Shown here: in pieces, positions 39,278 through 47,695 of the stretch
Layout: each line of letters begins with the position of its first letter
How positions within the stretch are numbered: position 1 is the stretch's first letter
Assembly: GCF_014904755.1 (NCBI RefSeq)
Contig: NZ_JACZFQ010000079.1
Coordinates: 47,832-111,831, forward strand
Origin: Neoluteolibacter marinus
GTDB lineage: Bacteria; Verrucomicrobiota; Verrucomicrobiia; Verrucomicrobiales; Akkermansiaceae
Reading direction: 5' to 3'
Length of the DNA stretch: 64,000 nt
Position numbers and translations under genes: made by a program
The notes under the pieces: generated by a model
What the model was told of the DNA's origin: nothing
Database searches by the model: none
Seen by the model: only the letters and a program-made list of their open reading frames with translations

Positions 39278-40828
39278 ATGCATCCCGCCGCACCCGACGA
39301 TTGGACGATCTTTGAAGCCGCGCACCTGCTGCGCCGCGCGGGCTTCGGTGGATCGCCGGACGAAATCAAGCAACTCCACGCGCTCGGCCGCCGGCAGGCG
39401 GTGGAGTCGCTGCTGGTGCCCGCCGAGCCGATCGACGCCTTCCCGTGGCCGGAGTGGGCGGAGCCGGGCAAGGCCGTTGCGGACCAGCAGGCGATGCTTC
39501 GCGAACTCCGCGAAGCGCGCCGCGACACCCGTGACCTGACCCCGGAAGCAGCGGAGCAGGCCCGGCGCGAGCTCCAGCAAAAGGTCCAGCGGACGAACCG
39601 GCAGCGCGGCATCGAAGGACAGGGCTGGTGGTTCCGGCGGATGTTGGCGACCAAGGCCCCGCTGCGGGAAAAGATGACCTTGTTCTGGCACGACCATTTC
39701 GCGACATCGCTCCAGAAGGTGAAACAGCCGGTGCTGCTGATGCGGCAAAACGACCTGTTCCGCCGCCATGCAACGGGATCGTTCAAGGAGCTCACCCATG
39801 AGATCGTCAAGGATCCGGCGATGATGCTCTACCTCGACACGCAGACCTCGAAGAAGGGCAAGCCGAACGAGAACTTCGCCCGCGAGGTGATGGAGCTCTT
39901 TACCCTGGGAGAAGGCAACTACACCGAGCAGGACATCCAGGAGGCTGCCCGGGCCTTCACCGGCTACCAGATCAACCGCGCGACCGGCAAGGTCACCGTC
40001 AACCGGCGCCAATGGGACGAGGGCAAGAAGACGATCTTCGGCACGACCGCCCGATTCGACGGCCCGCAGGTAATCGACCTGCTCTTCGAGCAAAGCGCCG
40101 CGTCCCGGCTGATCCCGGCGAAACTCTGGGAGTTCTTCGTCGAGGAGAATCCGCCCGAAGAGGGAATCGAGGCCCTCGCCGCGTCGTTCCGGAAGGCGAA
40201 CTTCGAGGTCGAGCCGTTGCTGCGCGAGATCTTCCTTTCGAAGGCCTTCTATCGCGGGAATGTCATCCGCAACCAGATCAAGTGCCCGATCCAGTACCTC
40301 GTGCAAATGCTGAAGGAGCTGGAACTCGACAGCCCGCCGGTCGGCAAGACCGCGATCTCGCAACAGGAGCTCGGCCAGGTCCTGTTCATGCCCCCGAACG
40401 TGGCCGGCTGGGACTGGGGCAAGGCATGGATCAACACCAACACCCTGCTGTCGCGATACAACGTCGCGGGCTTCGTGACCAAGGGGTCGCTGCCGTCGTC
40501 GTCGGCTGCGGACGAGAAGGATGACTCGATGATGATGGACATGGCCGGAGACCGCCAGGCGATGCGCAAGGCCGCGATCATGGAGCGTGCGACGCGCACC
40601 TGGCAGGGGCCGGACTACGAGAAGATCGCCCCGCGGCCGCTGCGCGAGGATCCCGAATCGCTGGTCGATGCCCTGGTGTTCCGCTTCTTCCAGGCTCCGC
40701 TCGGTGCCAGGGAGCGCGGGACCTTCGTCGAGTATGCCCGCTCGAAGAAGGGCGCCATCTTCACCAACCAGGAAACCGCTGAACTGTGCCACCTGATGCT
40801 CAGCACCCCGCAGTATCAACTCGCCTGA
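39278..40828 (+). CDS. DUF1800 family protein
   Basis: 516 residues of DUF1800: AAHLLRRAGFGGSPDEIKQL near the start, LFWHDHFATSLQKVKQP, MMLYLDTQTSKKGKPNENFA, REVMELFTLGEGNYTEQDIQ, and PPNVAGWDWGKAWINTNTLL. The HDHF and N-x-x-A-R-E motifs are family hallmarks. DUF1800 is nearly always followed by DUF1501, as here (33-base gap), and the pair is abundant in planctomycetes and verrucomicrobia. Function is unproven; proposals include a role in sulfated-glycan or surface-protein processing. No signal peptide is evident, so it may be exported with its partner. Confidence 0.93.
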   Translation: MHPAAPDDWTIFEAAHLLRRAGFGGSPDEIKQLHALGRRQAVESLLVPAEPIDAFPWPEWAEPGKAVADQQAMLRELREARRDTRDLTPEAAEQARRELQQKVQRTNRQRGIEGQGWWFRRMLATKAPLREKMTLFWHDHFATSLQKVKQPVLLMRQNDLFRRHATGSFKELTHEIVKDPAMMLYLDTQTSKKGKPNENFAREVMELFTLGEGNYTEQDIQEAARAFTGYQINRATGKVTVNRRQWDEGKKTIFGTTARFDGPQVIDLLFEQSAASRLIPAKLWEFFVEENPPEEGIEALAASFRKANFEVEPLLREIFLSKAFYRGNVIRNQIKCPIQYLVQMLKELELDSPPVGKTAISQQELGQVLFMPPNVAGWDWGKAWINTNTLLSRYNVAGFVTKGSLPSSSAADEKDDSMMMDMAGDRQAMRKAAIMERATRTWQGPDYEKIAPRPLREDPESLVDALVFRFFQAPLGARERGTFVEYARSKKGAIFTNQETAELCHLMLSTPQYQLA

Positions 40829-40861
40829 CCCTGCTTCCGACCCACCTCCAATCCTTCTGCC

Positions 40862-42166
40862 ATGAAAACGCGACGCGAATTCCTCCGCTCCACCGTCCTC
40901 GGTGCATCGGCCACGTGGACCGTGCCGATGTTCGTCGAACGAACATTCGCCGATCTCCACCTCGGGGCCCGTGACCTCGCGACCCAGGCCGTCACCGGCA
41001 AGGACGGGTCGATCCTGGTGGTGCTCCAGCTTGCCGGCGGGAACGACGGTCTCAACACCTTGGTTCCCTACGCCGACGATGCCTACCACAAGGCGCGGCC
41101 ACGGCTGGCGAAGAAGGCGAAGGACCTGATCAAGCTCGACGATCATGTCGGCCTGAACGGATCGATGCCGTTCCTCGGCGGCCTGTTCAAGGAGGGTAAT
41201 CTCGGCGTGGTCCAGGGTGTCGGCTATCCCAATCCCAACCGCTCGCACTTCGTCTCGACCTCGATCTGGGAAACGGCGGACATCGAGAACCGCTCGAACA
41301 CCGGCTGGATCGGCCGCTATTTCGACAATGCCTGCCCGGGCGCCGACCCGACGGTCGGGATCAGCCTGAACAAGACCCAGCCGGAGGCCTTCGGCGCGCT
41401 GAAGAACCCCGGGGTCTGTCTCAGCTCGCCCGACCTCTACCGCTGGATCCATGGCGGCGGGGAAAAGGCGCAGGCGGAAGAGTTCTTCGCGTCGCTGAAT
41501 TCGCCGGAAGACGGTGATGCTCCGGTGGACGGCGCTTCGATCGGGATGCCGGCGGGCGGAAAGACGGGCGGGATCGACGGCGAGGACAATCTCGCGTTCC
41601 TCGAGCGCGTGGCGATGGACGCCCGGGTCAGTTCGGCCAAGGTGCTCGAGCTCGCGGCCAAGCACCGCACCAACGTGAAATACGAAGGGACGCCGATCGC
41701 GCGCAGCCTGAACATGGTGTCGCGCCTGATCGCCGGCGGGATGCCGACCCGCGTTTACTACGTGAGCCATGGCGGGTTCGACACCCACAACCGGCAGGAG
41801 AATTCCCACGACCGCCTGCTCGGCCAGCTCGACAGCGCCTTGAAGTCGTTTTTCACCGACCTCAAGCAGCAGGGCAACGCCGGCCGCGTAACCCTGATGA
41901 CCTTCTCCGAGTTCGGCCGCCGGGTGGCCGAGAACGCCAGCGCCGGGACCGACCATGGCCGGGCCTCCTGCCAGTTTATCCTCGGCGAAGGCGTGAAAGG
42001 CGGCCTCTACGGGACCGCTCCGAGCCTGACCGACCTCGACAAGGGCGACCTCAAGCACGCGGTCGACTTCCGCGGTGTCTACGCGACGGTTCTCGAGGAT
42101 TGGCTGAAGACGCCGTCCCGGCCGGTGCTGCGCGGCGATTTCAAGAAGCTGGGAATCTTCGGGTGA
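40862..42166 (+). CDS. DUF1501 family protein, Tat-exported
   Basis: 434 residues. The N-terminus MKTRREFLRSTVLGASATW has a twin-arginine motif (TRREFLR), so export should be folded through Tat. The DUF1501 core follows: VVLQLAGGNDGLNTLVPYAD, GVGYPNPNRSHFVSTSIWE, YYVSHGGFDTHNRQENSHDR, VTLMTFSEFGRRVAENASAG and TDHGRASCQFIL. The fold resembles the alkaline phosphatase/sulfatase superfamily; DHG and SEFGR are the conserved residues. It pairs with the DUF1800 gene just upstream. Enzymatic activity is not established. Confidence 0.94.
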   Translation: MKTRREFLRSTVLGASATWTVPMFVERTFADLHLGARDLATQAVTGKDGSILVVLQLAGGNDGLNTLVPYADDAYHKARPRLAKKAKDLIKLDDHVGLNGSMPFLGGLFKEGNLGVVQGVGYPNPNRSHFVSTSIWETADIENRSNTGWIGRYFDNACPGADPTVGISLNKTQPEAFGALKNPGVCLSSPDLYRWIHGGGEKAQAEEFFASLNSPEDGDAPVDGASIGMPAGGKTGGIDGEDNLAFLERVAMDARVSSAKVLELAAKHRTNVKYEGTPIARSLNMVSRLIAGGMPTRVYYVSHGGFDTHNRQENSHDRLLGQLDSALKSFFTDLKQQGNAGRVTLMTFSEFGRRVAENASAGTDHGRASCQFILGEGVKGGLYGTAPSLTDLDKGDLKHAVDFRGVYATVLEDWLKTPSRPVLRGDFKKLGIFG

Positions 42167-42218
42167 GGGACGGGATTTTCAAAATTGCGCAGGCCGGCCC
42201 GGCGTTCAACGCTGCGCC

Positions 42219-42950
42219 GTGACTGATGAATTCCGCGCCAAGTTCGATCGGGGACTCGGGCTTTTCGACCTCGACGGGACCCTGATCGCCTGGGACACCC
42301 AGATGCTGTTCTGCGATCACGTGCTGAAGCGCGAAGGTTGGCGGCGGCTCTACCTGATGTTTTTCGCGGCTTTCGCGCCGGCCGCCAAGATCCTCGGCGA
42401 CGAGGGCATGAAGCGGGTCTTCCTCAGCTACTTGTGGAAGGCGGACCGGGTTCAGATCGAGGCGTGGGTGAAGGACTTCGTCGCGGACTTCTTCCCGGGA
42501 CGTTGTTATCCGGAACTTTTGGAGCGGCTGCAACGGCACCGGGACGCCGGCCATTTGACCGTGCTGGCGTCGGCCAGCCCCGAGTTCTACGTCAAGGAGG
42601 TCGGGCGGGTGCTCGGCTTCGACCTGGCACTGGGCACGCCGGTCGAGTTCGGCGGGACGATGCCGCTGTTGCCCGACCTGACCAATCACAAGGGCGGCGA
42701 GAAAGTACGACGGCTGTCGAAGATCCTCGGCGCACCGGACGGGACCTGGCCGCGCAGCCACGGCTACTCCGACAGCACGGCCGACCTGCCGATGCTCGAC
42801 GTTTGCTGCGAGAACACGCTGGTGAACCCCTCCGAAGCCCTGAGTGTGATCGGCCGCAAGTTCGGCTGGGAAATCGTGCGGCCCGCCAAGCCGTGGAAAG
42901 GGAAGTCCGGCCAGGTGGTCGAGGTGCTGCGCCGGGTGGCCGGGGTCTGA
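42219..42950 (+). CDS. HAD-superfamily IB phosphatase (phosphoserine-phosphatase-like)
   Basis: 243-residue HAD hydrolase. The nucleophile motif is FDLDGTLIAWD (Asp17, Asp19), motif II is VLASASPEFYVKE, the motif III lysine lies in the KGGEKVRRL region, and motif IV is GYSDSTADLPML. This matches the HAD-IB/SerB-like group, which dephosphorylates small molecules such as phosphoserine or lysophosphatidate; the substrate is not clear from the sequence. Start is GTG 42219. The gene ends one base before the convergent small gene at 42952. Confidence 0.88.
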   Translation: MTDEFRAKFDRGLGLFDLDGTLIAWDTQMLFCDHVLKREGWRRLYLMFFAAFAPAAKILGDEGMKRVFLSYLWKADRVQIEAWVKDFVADFFPGRCYPELLERLQRHRDAGHLTVLASASPEFYVKEVGRVLGFDLALGTPVEFGGTMPLLPDLTNHKGGEKVRRLSKILGAPDGTWPRSHGYSDSTADLPMLDVCCENTLVNPSEALSVIGRKFGWEIVRPAKPWKGKSGQVVEVLRRVAGV

Positions 42951-42951
42951 A

Positions 42952-43218
42952 TCAGAGCAGGTCGCCTTGCTCGTCGGCCGGACCGGGCTTCACCGGTTTG
43001 GCCAGCACCGCGTCGATCTGGGTCAGCAGGTCGAGCGACGGGGTGGTCTCCTCGTCGAGGATCGAGCGGATCAGGGAACTCCAATTTTCCCGCGTGTCGC
43101 CGTGCTGCCGCGACAGGATCAAGGCGAGTTCGGTCAGCCTTCCGCTGGCGGCGAGCTGCTTGCGCGTGCGCCGCAACCAGCTCACCAGGTAAGGGCGATC
43201 CGGTTTGGAATGTGCCAC
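42952..43218 (-). CDS. Small hypothetical protein
   Basis: 88 residues from a GTG at 43218 (VAHSKPDRPYLVSWLRRTRK). Mostly helical and charged, with no signal peptide or membrane segment. I do not recognise it. It ends one base from the HAD gene with which it converges, and diverges from the AI-2E-family permease. Codon use looks like its neighbours. Confidence 0.6.
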   Translation of the reverse strand: MAHSKPDRPYLVSWLRRTRKQLAASGRLTELALILSRQHGDTRENWSSLIRSILDEETTPSLDLLTQIDAVLAKPVKPGPADEQGDLL

Positions 43219-43400
43219 GCCGGACTTGCTAGCGAGGGGGGGCAGGGGATGCAAGGAAAGCTGCCGACCGTGCTATGCAGAATGCAACACGAGCGATCGT
43301 GCAGGGTGCAAATGATCACGGCGGGGAGCGGTGGCATGACGGAACGACACGGTTTACAGCCCCGGCGCAATTCCTGCGAAAGGAGTCACTTCCATCCGCC

Positions 43401-45716
43401 ATGCCACGCCCTCCTCACCCAAGTTCCCTGCGCTTCGCCCAGCGCAACCGTTCCGCCGCCTCGACGCTCACGGCCATTTGGGCCGTGGTGCTGAGCTCGG
43501 CATTGTTGGCGGGATTCTATTTCGGCAGGGACGTGCTGATCCCGCTGGCGCTGGCGTCGTTGATCACCTTCCTGCTGGCGCCGCTGGTCAGCCGGCTGAG
43601 CCGGTGGATTGGAAACATCGCCGCGGTGGGCGTGGCGATGTCGCTGGTGCTCGGGTCCGCGATCGGCCTGGGATGGTCGCTCGGGTCCCAGACGATCGAC
43701 TTTGCCGAGCAACTTCCGTCGTACAAGGAGAACATCCGGGCGAAGCTGCGTTCGCTGCAGTCGCCGGGGAAGGGGACCTTGGACAAGATCTCCGAGACGG
43801 TGGAGGACCTGGAAAAGGAGCTGCCGGGCCGGGATCCGGAAGAGCCGGCCAGCCGGAAGCAAAGGGAGCCGATCCGGGTCACGGATGATTCCGGCAGCAT
43901 CTGGGAGAGGCTCCGCGACATGGCGTCTCCGGTGCTCGGCCCGCTGGGCACGGCGTCGCTGGTGTTCCTGTTGTCCGCCTTCATGCTGCTGAAACGGGAG
44001 GACCTCCGCGGTCGCCTCATCCGGCTGGTCGGCCAAGGCCGGATCAGTGCGACGACCAAGGCCCTTGACGACGCCGGCAAGCGGGTGCGCCGCTACCTGT
44101 TGATGCAGCTGGTGGTGAACGTGACCTACGGCATTCCGCTGGCCATCGGCCTCTACTTCATCGGCATTCCCAACGCGGTGCTGTGGGGAGCGCTCGCGGC
44201 GGTGTTGAGGTTCATCCCTTACATCGGGCCATGGATTGCGGCGATGTTCCCGTGCGTTCTTTCTCTCGCCGTCTCCCCGTCATGGGTCATGCCCCTGCAG
44301 GTGGTCGGCTTGTTCATCGTGCTGGAATTGGTCAGCAACAACGTGCTGGAACCCTGGCTCTACGGCGCGAGCACCGGTGTCTCGTCGATCGCGCTGATCG
44401 TTTCTGCGGTGTTCTGGACCTGGATGTGGGGACCGGTGGGGCTGGTGCTGTCGACGCCGTTCACGGTGTGCCTGGTGGTGATGGGCCGCCACATCCCGCA
44501 GCTCTCCTTCCTGAGCGTGGTCCTCGGCGAGGAAGAAGCGTTGACGCCGGCGGAGGATTGCTACCACCGCCTGCTGCGGGAAGGGGAAGACGATGAAGTG
44601 GAGTTTGCGGAAGACTTCCTCGAGAACCGGCCGCTGGTGGAGTTTTACGATTCGGTGCTCATTCCCGTGACCATCGCGGCGGAGGAGGATCATGCCACCG
44701 CCGCGATCGACCGCGAGCAGCTCAAGTCGACGCTGGATGCGATCGATGAGCTGGTGGCCGATCTCGGCGAGAGGAATGTCGCCGCGGAGCCGGGTGAAAC
44801 CGCAGGCTTTCGCCTTCAGTTCCTCGCCTCCCGGGCGACACGGGACGACCTGGCGGGGGCGATGGCGTCTCAGATTGTCCGCAGCCACGGCATGACCGCG
44901 GACCATGCTTCGGCGGGCAAGGGGGCGGGGGAGATGATCGCCCTGCTGGAACGCGATCTCCCCGACCTGGTGTGCATCTCCGTGGTGGCGCCGTCGCGGC
45001 CGGTCCACGCCCGGAACCTGCTGCAGCGGATTCACAAGGTGCTGCCCGGGCAGCAGGTGGTAGTCGGCTTGTGGGGGCGCGACGACGAGGAACTCGAGGA
45101 CGACATCGCGGGCTTGCGCGAAGCCGGGGCGCTGGCGGTCTTCACCCGCATCGGGGAGCTGGCTGCCTACGCGAACCGGGTCGCCGCGGGACCCGACGGA
45201 CAACTCGGCCCGGCGCCGCGACCCGAAGACGAGGAACTCCGGCTGCAGACGCTGGAGGGGCTCGAACTCGCGAACGACGAGCCGGAGCCGGTGCTGGACC
45301 ACATGACCGCGAAGTTGAGCCGCGTTTTCGGCGCCCGGATCGCGGCAATCACGCTGCTCGACCGCGAGTTCCTCTGGTTCAAGGCGGCGGTCGGCTTGCC
45401 CGAGGGCCTCGCCGAGCACGGCCGGATGGCGCGGGACTTGTCCGCCTGCAACCACGTGGTGGCGGCCAACGAAACCCTGGTGGTGCGGGATCTCGGCCGC
45501 GACCGCCGTTTCCAGGGACTGCCACTGCTCGAGACCCACGGCATCCGCTTCTACGCCGGAACCCCGGTGCGTGCGGCCAACGGCCAGGCCCTTGGGGTCC
45601 TCTGCATCATGGGGACCTCGCCGCGCGGATTCACGCCGCAGGAAAAGCGCATGCTCGAGGCGACCGCGCTCGAGATCGGCGAGGAGATCCAACGGATCTC
45701 GGCGGCGGTGGCGTGA
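43401..45716 (+). CDS. AI-2E-family permease with C-terminal GAF domain
   Basis: 771 residues. About 20-370 form the eight-helix AI-2E transporter (UPF0118/TqsA-PerM) domain: FGRDVLIPLALASLITFLLA, LQLVVNVTYG-like loop, GIPNAVLWGALAAVLRFIPY, WGPVGLVLSTPFTVCLVVMG. About 380-465 is an acidic, helical linker. About 470-600 has a Rossmann-like fold similar to cobalamin-binding domains but without the histidine (DLPDLVCISVVAPSRPVHAR). About 625-771 is a GAF domain (VFGARIAAITLLDREFLW, HGIRFYAGTPVRAANGQALG). This is a transporter-like protein with an attached sensor. The family moves autoinducers or ions; substrate unknown. Ends two bases before convergent ispF. Confidence 0.88.
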   Translation: MPRPPHPSSLRFAQRNRSAASTLTAIWAVVLSSALLAGFYFGRDVLIPLALASLITFLLAPLVSRLSRWIGNIAAVGVAMSLVLGSAIGLGWSLGSQTIDFAEQLPSYKENIRAKLRSLQSPGKGTLDKISETVEDLEKELPGRDPEEPASRKQREPIRVTDDSGSIWERLRDMASPVLGPLGTASLVFLLSAFMLLKREDLRGRLIRLVGQGRISATTKALDDAGKRVRRYLLMQLVVNVTYGIPLAIGLYFIGIPNAVLWGALAAVLRFIPYIGPWIAAMFPCVLSLAVSPSWVMPLQVVGLFIVLELVSNNVLEPWLYGASTGVSSIALIVSAVFWTWMWGPVGLVLSTPFTVCLVVMGRHIPQLSFLSVVLGEEEALTPAEDCYHRLLREGEDDEVEFAEDFLENRPLVEFYDSVLIPVTIAAEEDHATAAIDREQLKSTLDAIDELVADLGERNVAAEPGETAGFRLQFLASRATRDDLAGAMASQIVRSHGMTADHASAGKGAGEMIALLERDLPDLVCISVVAPSRPVHARNLLQRIHKVLPGQQVVVGLWGRDDEELEDDIAGLREAGALAVFTRIGELAAYANRVAAGPDGQLGPAPRPEDEELRLQTLEGLELANDEPEPVLDHMTAKLSRVFGARIAAITLLDREFLWFKAAVGLPEGLAEHGRMARDLSACNHVVAANETLVVRDLGRDRRFQGLPLLETHGIRFYAGTPVRAANGQALGVLCIMGTSPRGFTPQEKRMLEATALEIGEEIQRISAAVA

Positions 45717-45718
45717 GT

Positions 45719-46183
45719 CTAACGGACTTGCGCGACCGCCATCGCGGCGATGCCCTCGCGGCGGCCGACAAAGCCCATGGTCTCGTTGGTCGTCGCCTTG
45801 ATGCCGACCCGGGCCGGATCGAGCCCGAGCGCCCGGCCGATGTTCGCCTTCATCGCCTCGCGGTGCGGCAGGACCTTGGGGGCCTCGGCGACCAGTGTGC
45901 TGTCGACGTTGACCAGCTCGAAGCCCTGTTCGGTGCACAGCGCGGCGGCTTTTTCGAGGATCTTGAGCGAATTGATGTTGAGGCAAGCCGGGTCGCCCGG
46001 CGGGAAGTAGTGGCCGATGTCCGGCAAGCCGAGCGCGCCCAGGACCGCATCGGCGATGGCGTGGCACAGCACGTCCGCATCCGAGTGACCGGCAAGGCCG
46101 TGGCTGTGGGGAATCTCCACGCCGCCGAGGATCAGCGGGCGGCCCTCCGCGAACTGATGTACGTCGTAACCGAATCCGACCAT
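45719..46183 (-). CDS. ispF: 2-C-methyl-D-erythritol 2,4-cyclodiphosphate synthase
   Basis: 154-residue MEP-pathway enzyme that cyclises CDP-methylerythritol 2-phosphate on the way to isoprenoids. It begins MVGFGYDVHQFAEGRPLILG (metal ligands Asp and His in DVH), with HSDADVLCHAIADAVLGALG, DIGHYFPPGD and the C-terminal KATTNETMGFVGRREGIAA. Full length. The start at 46183 is the family start. It lies 16 bases downstream of the inositol-monophosphatase-family gene and is the last gene of a long minus-strand run. Confidence 0.97.
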   Translation of the reverse strand: MVGFGYDVHQFAEGRPLILGGVEIPHSHGLAGHSDADVLCHAIADAVLGALGLPDIGHYFPPGDPACLNINSLKILEKAAALCTEQGFELVNVDSTLVAEAPKVLPHREAMKANIGRALGLDPARVGIKATTNETMGFVGRREGIAAMAVAQVR

Positions 46184-46199
46184 GGCTCCGTGAAGTTTG

Positions 46200-46949
46200 T
46201 TAGAGGATCTCCTCGATCGGGATCTTGCCGTTGGTGGCAACGATGGCCCAGGCGTCGGGGCTGTCGGGCGAAGGCTCGAGCTCGACCTTGCCGCCGGCGG
46301 CTTCCACCAGCAGCTTGCCCGCGGCGATGTCCCACAGCGAGATGCGCGACTCGATGTAGGCGTCCAGCCGGCCGGTGGCGATGTAGGCCATGCCGAGCGC
46401 CGCGCTGCCCATCATGCGCATCTTGCGGGCGCGGAGCGAGGCCTTGCGGAAACGTTCGAGCCCGGTGCGGAGGGCTTCCTCGTCCTTGCCGCAGCCGACG
46501 AAAAGGGCGCACTCCTCGAGCTTGGTCCGGGGGCTGACCGAGATCGGGCGGCCGTCGAGCATCGGCACGCCGCCCTTCTCGACGGTCCAGGTCTCGCCGA
46601 CGATCGGGTCGTGGATCACGCCGACGACCACTTCGCCGGCCACCCGCAGGGCGATGGACACGCAGAAATGAGGGATGCCGTAGTAGAAGTTCACGGTGCC
46701 GTCGATCGGGTCGACGATCCACTGGCGCTCCGACTCCTGGTTGCCGCCGAGACCTTCCTCGCCGTAGAAAGCGTCATCGGGCCGGGCGCCGAGGAGGATG
46801 CCTTCGATCAGGTTCTGGGACTCCTTGTCGAGCGCCAGCTTGATGTCGTGGTGGGTCGCTTCGTCGACGGCGGCCTCCTGGCCGAAATGGGCCTTGAGCA
46901 GTTTGCCGGCTTCCAGCGCGGCGTGGACGGTGAGTTCGAGGTCGGTCAC
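46200..46949 (-). CDS. Inositol monophosphatase family phosphatase
   Basis: 249-residue lithium-sensitive-type phosphatase. Metal-binding motifs: GEEGLG (about residue 63), WIVDPIDGTVNF (about 77-88) and WDIAAGKLLVEAAGG (about 205). Relatives hydrolyse inositol phosphate, histidinol phosphate or other sugar phosphates; the sequence does not decide. It lies between coaB and ispF on the same strand, which suggests housekeeping metabolism rather than a dedicated pathway. Confidence 0.92.
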   Translation of the reverse strand: MTDLELTVHAALEAGKLLKAHFGQEAAVDEATHHDIKLALDKESQNLIEGILLGARPDDAFYGEEGLGGNQESERQWIVDPIDGTVNFYYGIPHFCVSIALRVAGEVVVGVIHDPIVGETWTVEKGGVPMLDGRPISVSPRTKLEECALFVGCGKDEEALRTGLERFRKASLRARKMRMMGSAALGMAYIATGRLDAYIESRISLWDIAAGKLLVEAAGGKVELEPSPDSPDAWAIVATNGKIPIEEIL

Positions 46950-47021
46950 GCGGGGAGAGTGGGGACGGCGGCGAAATGTGCCAACAGCAATCTGGCTGCG
47001 ACGGCCCCGGTCGGAGCCGCG

Positions 47022-47669
47022 TCAGGCGGACGCCCGCTCGGCGGCCAGCCGCTCGATTTCGCGGACGATCCGCGGGGCGAGGTGGTGTTTCTCATCCTCC
47101 GGCAGGACCTCGCTGTGCGCGGGAAAGACGAGCAGGACCTCGTTGCGGTCGGAGTCGAAGCCGATGCCGGGTTTCGAGACGTCGTTGGCGACGACGAGGT
47201 CACAGCCTTTCCGCTGCAGCTTGTCGCGGGCGTTGGCCTCGAGGTTTTCGGTTTCGGCGGCGAAGCCGACGAGCGTACCGTTGAAGCCGAACTCGTCGCG
47301 GACCGAGCCGAGGATGTCGGGGTTGCGAACCAGCTCGAGGACGAGGGTTTCGCCGGTCTTCTTGATTTTTTGACTGGCAGCCGCGGCCGGGCGGTAGTCG
47401 GCCACCGCGGCTGCGAACACGGCGGCGTCCATGCGGCCGATGTGGCGTCTCACGGCGTCGAACATTTCGGCGGCGGTCTCGACCGGGAGGAAATCGACAC
47501 CGTCGGGGACCTCCAGCCGAGTCGGTCCGGAAACCAGCAGCACCGAGTGGCCGGCGCGGGCCAGGGCGTCCGCCATGGCATAGCCCATCTTGCCCGACGA
47601 GCGGTTGGTCAGGTAGCGGACCGGGTCCAGCGGCTCGCGGGTCGGGCCGGCGGTGACAAGCAGCTTCAT
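47022..47669 (-). CDS. coaB: Phosphopantothenate-cysteine ligase (CoaB domain only)
   Basis: 215 residues. LLVTAGPTREPLDPVRYLTN and NRSSGKMGYAMADALARAGH form the nucleotide-binding start, then AAVADYRP, KIKKTGETLVLELVRNPDIL, LVGFAAETENLEANARDKL and VANDVSKPGIGFDSDRNEV. This is the ligase half of coenzyme A synthesis; the decarboxylase domain (CoaC) normally fused in bacteria is absent and must be elsewhere. The start at 47669 is the normal CoaB start. Preceded 26 bases upstream by a Sel1-repeat gene. Confidence 0.92.
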   Translation of the reverse strand: MKLLVTAGPTREPLDPVRYLTNRSSGKMGYAMADALARAGHSVLLVSGPTRLEVPDGVDFLPVETAAEMFDAVRRHIGRMDAAVFAAAVADYRPAAAASQKIKKTGETLVLELVRNPDILGSVRDEFGFNGTLVGFAAETENLEANARDKLQRKGCDLVVANDVSKPGIGFDSDRNEVLLVFPAHSEVLPEDEKHHLAPRIVREIERLAAERASA

Positions 47670-47695
47670 GGCGGACGGAGCGGGGGAGCCGGTGA

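Noticed and set aside
39134..42058. Very long open frame on the minus strand opposite the DUF1800 and DUF1501 genes
   Set aside because: Arg/Gly/Val-rich composition typical of the antisense of GC-rich genes; no motif, and the sense frame has clear families.
42950..42952. Convergent gene pairs ending within 0-2 bases (also 45716/45719 and 58048/58049) or overlapping (8189-8213) as a sign of special regulation
   Set aside because: Tight convergent ends are common in compact genomes and give no specific signal.
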